The notes beneath the pieces were generated by a model. That model was not told the DNA's origin. It did no database searches and worked only from the letters and a program-made list of their open reading frames with translations. Positions 60,193 to 64,000 of a DNA stretch of 64,000 nt are shown here, one piece after another. Each line of letters opens with the position of its first letter. The stretch's first letter is position 1. The stretch covers positions 3,519,501 through 3,583,500 of the forward strand of contig NC_092016.1 of the NCBI RefSeq assembly GCF_042242105.1, given 5' to 3'. A program made the translations under genes and the position numbers. Origin of the DNA: Pempheris klunzingeri (lineage: Eukaryota; Chordata; Actinopteri; Acropomatiformes; Pempheridae).

Positions 60193-63100
60193 TGGTGACG
60201 CACGAGATCGATATGAGTTCAAAACCTCAGAAACACAAATTTTTTATCTGATGCACTGAAGTTACTGAAGAAAATGTTGTTTTAAAGCCCAAATTTGTAG
60301 AATTAGATGAATGTGTATTGAAGAAACTACATTCATGAGGATCTGCTGATATCTCTTTATTTGATGCAGATGAATAAGCCATTAGTTTGTCAATGCCCCC
60401 TGTATCATTACCATATTTACTTTGTTTTTAAAATGTGTAGATAAATGGCTCGCTTGTGTGGATCATTCAAACTATCGACAGTACAAAGAATAAAACGCAC
60501 GACAAAAGACAACACATTCTGTTCCGTTTATATTCTGTTCTGGCAAAGAAATAGTACCTCCCTGCTTTCCTGTGGCCTGTTGGCCACTGTGAACCTGGAC
60601 TCGTGCCACAGCTACTTACAGATTGCAGCGTCTTGGTTGAGGGTCCATCATGTTTAAATATTCATGCAGCTGCAACCACTAAATGCCTGGCTTTAGGTGA
60701 AAAATGTCTAAATGTTTTTATTGGATTTTGATAATTGTGGGCACTAAACCTGCAGGAGGAACACTGCAGCCAGCTTTGGATGCTAACACCTTAGTATGTG
60801 CTACATGACAGGAAACTCTTTACCTCAGATATGAGAAAATAAGAAGAGTGTATGGTGGTAAAGTAAATGTGCACTGTGATACAAAAACAAACCAAATAAA
60901 CAGTTAACTTAGCTGAAAAGCTTGCTAGAACTAATGTAGGCTAATACAACAATCCTGCAATAAATCCTTCCCTCCTGTGTGTTATAATTACAGATAAACA
61001 AATGAATCCTCATCTCACTCCTGCCTTTCCAAGCATGTAGAGGAGCTACGGTGGCCAACGAGGACTCGGGCTCTGTTGCTTTTTCTTTTGGGTTCTCAAA
61101 CTTTTCACAACACAAAACAGTTTTCCTCCTTTTCTTCATCTGCCAACCGGAAGATGTGAAGAGTCCTTGTTTGTACGTCCTGTGCTGCCGCTGCAAAATC
61201 ATACTCATCATACTTAGATAATGAAAACATAACGACTAGTTTCAGGTTTCATCCACTACTGAAAACATAATTATGAATATTATTCTCCATTTCTGCCAGT
61301 AGACACCCCTAAGTCCTTCAGACTGCACCTTTTTTAAAAAGGCTCAGTTGAAATGTCAAGCTTCTTACTTTGGGTAACGCTAATCATCTGTTACCGCTTA
61401 AACTGTGCTAAAGTATTAGCATTTCTAATCATCACTTTAATATCTAATGTAAAAGTTCTCCAGATGGTCTATCCCCCCAAAAAACTGTGGAGAGAATGGA
61501 TAGAATTTTTTTCTTTTTTGTAAATTTGTGGGCACGTGCTTTAGCTTAAGAGTGCTGCATATCAGGAAGTCCCAAATCTTTCCCCAACATTGTTATCTGG
61601 AAGTAAAGAAAACCCTTCTACCTCTCCTGTAAGCTCTCATTACTGTTTCCTCTCACACTTCTTTCATACTTCATTATTTTAGATTTCAAGGAATATTTTT
61701 ACACCTAAATCTGAGCTGCTTTAAATCCCCTCTATCACTTTCCTCAGTTCTCGTATCATTTCTGTTCCTGATCCTGCTCCTCTCTAACGTGGTTGCTCTT
61801 GAGTCTGTATTTGCGGTTATTTGCTCTGAACTTTGAAACCCGCATTAGTTGCTTGTAAGTTTAGCAATCAAAGATCCCATTTTCAGTCTCGCTGAAGGGT
61901 ACTTAGCAGTTCTAGATGTGGAAGTGAGAGGGCGAGTCTGACGTGAAAAGAACTAACGAGGAATTATCCACAGAAATTAGGCAGCTCTAATCACAGTAAA
62001 CATTTGCTCTGTTCAGCCGAGGCCTTAATCACAGCTTTCATAAACCACCTCACTGACGTGTCCTGGAGAAGTCAGGTCATGACCTTTTAGCTGCAGACTC
62101 TCATCCTTGTCCATCTCAAACCAAGACATCATCATCGTCAGCATTCTTTATTTATTCAGTGAGGTTTTGCTGACCGTGTTTTTTATATATTAAGCAAAAT
62201 GCACTTTTTACCATAAACCCCCATCTAGAGACCCTCAAACTGTGAGAAAAGACCATCAGCAGCAGCAGATCTAGTGCAGTCACATGACCTGTCAGCTGAC
62301 CCCTTTGTACATGTAAAAACACTCACGTCAAACCAGATCTCCTCGTCTAATAACGTGAACGTTTCCTTACGTTTATGGCGCCGTTGCTCCTTCCTATTCC
62401 CATCGCCGATCCCCTCCTGCCTCTGAAATGTTTCTTCCTGTGTCAATCTCTGCGCCCGTCTCCTATATTGAATGGTGAGAAGGAGACATTTTCATCACTG
62501 CTAAGCGCTACGAGATTGCCTTGAAGGAATCGATTGAGCACAGTGGCAGCAGAAGTTATGGCTGAGAAGCTGGAGGCTCTCGTCCCCATCGTCAGGATTC
62601 TGTGTCGGCTCTTCATGTCCGCTGTTTTCTGTCTGATGTTTCAGAGTTCCTGAGCTAAGCCTTTTTTGTTCTCTCTCTCACAGAGGGCTGCTCAGCAATT
62701 AGTCATATAAAATCAAGCATTACGCTCCTCGCTTCTGCGCATTTCCAAATTACACGAGGTTGCTGTTTTTGTTTAGTCCCAAATGGGCTTTTTAACAAAG
62801 TGATGTGTTGCTGTGGAGAATCCAGACGAGAGCCTCAACGCATGAGAAAACGGTCCTCGTTCTTCAACTCGCAATCAATATTCAGCTCACACGGTCGACA
62901 AATGCGTTCCACTTAACATTTCTGGAAAATCATTTTTTGGAGAAGTGCATTGCACATGTAAACTAGTCCACATTACTTCATTATTTCGCGCCTAAATGTA
63001 TTTTTTATTTGTTAGTCTTGTGCCAGCTGGGTCTAAAGTATCGACCAGTGGCTTGATGGTGGGGTGTGGGGCAAAAATAATATAGAACTGTTTTGTACAC

Positions 63101-63752
63101 AGTGACTTATTAACCTTCATTGTCCTTAATATCACCCTCTGATTTCTCCCAGAGGAGCTTTAAATTTAGATGTAGTTTTTCTATAAGTCTTTATCTGCTG
63201 GCTCAGAGGATTCTTTGAATAAATGTGTTGTGGGTCATGGATCATCTGATCTCTTTTCCTGACCTACATTTGAGTAATAAATCCCTGACAAATTATGTTC
63301 AATGTATAATATATGTATTTTAGAGCAGAAGTCTTGTGTCAAGGGATCCGCTTTTCCAATAAGGCCTAACACAAAGGAGTTAAGGAGTTAATTTATCATC
63401 GTCGTCGTCGTCGTCCTAGCTCAAAAATGACAACAGTGGTTGTTTTTTCAAGGGTGTTCAGACGACCAAGTAGCCTTTAATGACTGTAGTAGTTATTACA
63501 GGAGCAACAGGAAGGGACCGGCGTTGATGGATGGTTCAAACATGCGACTTCGACCAAAGAGACTGTTTGTGTCCCATATGAAACCAAAGATCAACGCTGA
63601 CTTATTTTATCTTGTGTAACTTACATAAAGTAGGTAACGTAACTTTTAACGTAACTTAGAGCATGTATGTAAGGTAACATACTTAATTTAACTCATACCA
63701 CCTTTTCCTAAACCTAACCAAGCGGTTTTATAGTGTTAAATTGTGACACATA

Positions 63753-64000
63753 CACTACTCACTAAAAGTTAGGGATATTCAGCTTTCAGGTGAAATTTCA
63801 GGATGAACCTAAAATGCATTCTAACCTTTCCAGGTGAACTTAATGTGACCTTCTCTAAACCTTTGAATGCACATGTCCAACTGTTCAGTGTCTCAGTACT
63901 TTCTGCACCAGTTGCTGTTCTCTAACAAGAAGCTTAACAGCAACATTCACAACAGGTTTGATCCATGAATCCACCAATACATTTCCTGCTTCAGTTAGAA
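63753..64000. mobile_element. Second Tc1/mariner-type copy, cut by window end
   Basis: The first 248 bp agree with 38681-38928 except for one base (CAGCTGCTG there, CAGTTGCTG here), including the same terminal repeat, and a TA precedes it at 63751-63752. The near-identity marks recent movement. Confidence 0.92.

Larger units (their letters stand above)
50465..64000 (+). other. map1a: map1a intron 2, at least 13.5 kb
   Basis: No further MAP1 exon could be recognised up to the window end. Besides the repeats listed separately it has several repeat-poor stretches (about 51.9-53.5, 55.4-57.3, 59.0-59.9 and 61.2-63.7 kb), (CA)n at 56737-56769 and 59538-59565, (GT)n at 56875-56897, (TC)n at 58987-59008 and a T-run at 54618-54643. 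Confidence 0.65.

Noticed and set aside
50465-64000. A third MAP1 exon
   Set aside because: I looked for the expected QRxLxHRxDVLET-like continuation behind a consensus acceptor in phase 1 and did not find it; it probably lies beyond the window.

Overview
The window is vertebrate, and almost certainly teleost fish, nuclear DNA. Genes are split into short exons with GT-AG introns. CA/GT and AT microsatellites are abundant, many repeats end in the signatures common in ray-finned fish genomes, and the recognisable proteins match vertebrate families over their full length. Only five protein-coding loci could be supported, and coding sequence is about 4 kb of the 64 kb. I saw no RNA gene, CRISPR array or prokaryote-type operon.

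Layout. (1) About 0.4-9.3 kb, + strand: two tandem two-exon genes for small DEDDh 3'-5' exonucleases of the Plex9 (PML-like exon 9) type described in teleosts. Both have complete catalytic residues and an intron at the same codon. (2) 13.3-19.7 kb, - strand: a complete eight-exon mannose-6-phosphate isomerase gene (mpi). (3) 21.8-36.7 kb, + strand: a complete nine-exon scamp2 gene, head-to-head with mpi. (4) 36.7-43.2 kb: intergenic, mostly repeats. (5) 43.2 kb to beyond the end: the first two coding exons of a MAP1-family gene, most likely map1a, separated by a 6.9 kb intron and followed by at least 13.5 kb of intron 2.

The mpi/scamp2 head-to-head pair is also found on human 15q24, where PML lies roughly 1 Mb away. 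Exonucleases homologous to the PML exon-9 domain beside mpi therefore look like a synteny-supported remnant of the PML locus. PML-type exonucleases have been reported to restrict LINE retrotransposition, and the first copy has an ISRE-like motif upstream. The genes do not form one pathway: mpi supplies mannose phosphate for glycosylation, scamp2 acts in membrane recycling and map1a binds microtubules.

Between and inside the genes are a dispersed family of long-palindrome (foldback) MITEs, two near-identical Tc1/mariner-type non-autonomous elements, hAT-like MITEs, LINE 3' tails, one internally deleted LINE that keeps its endonuclease start, and two minisatellites that fill most of the intron of the first exonuclease gene. 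The most interesting signals are: (AC)27 and (GU)27 tracts that flank mpi exon 4 and touch the splice sites on either side of it; the foldback family; and the tandem exonucleases with the ISRE-like site.
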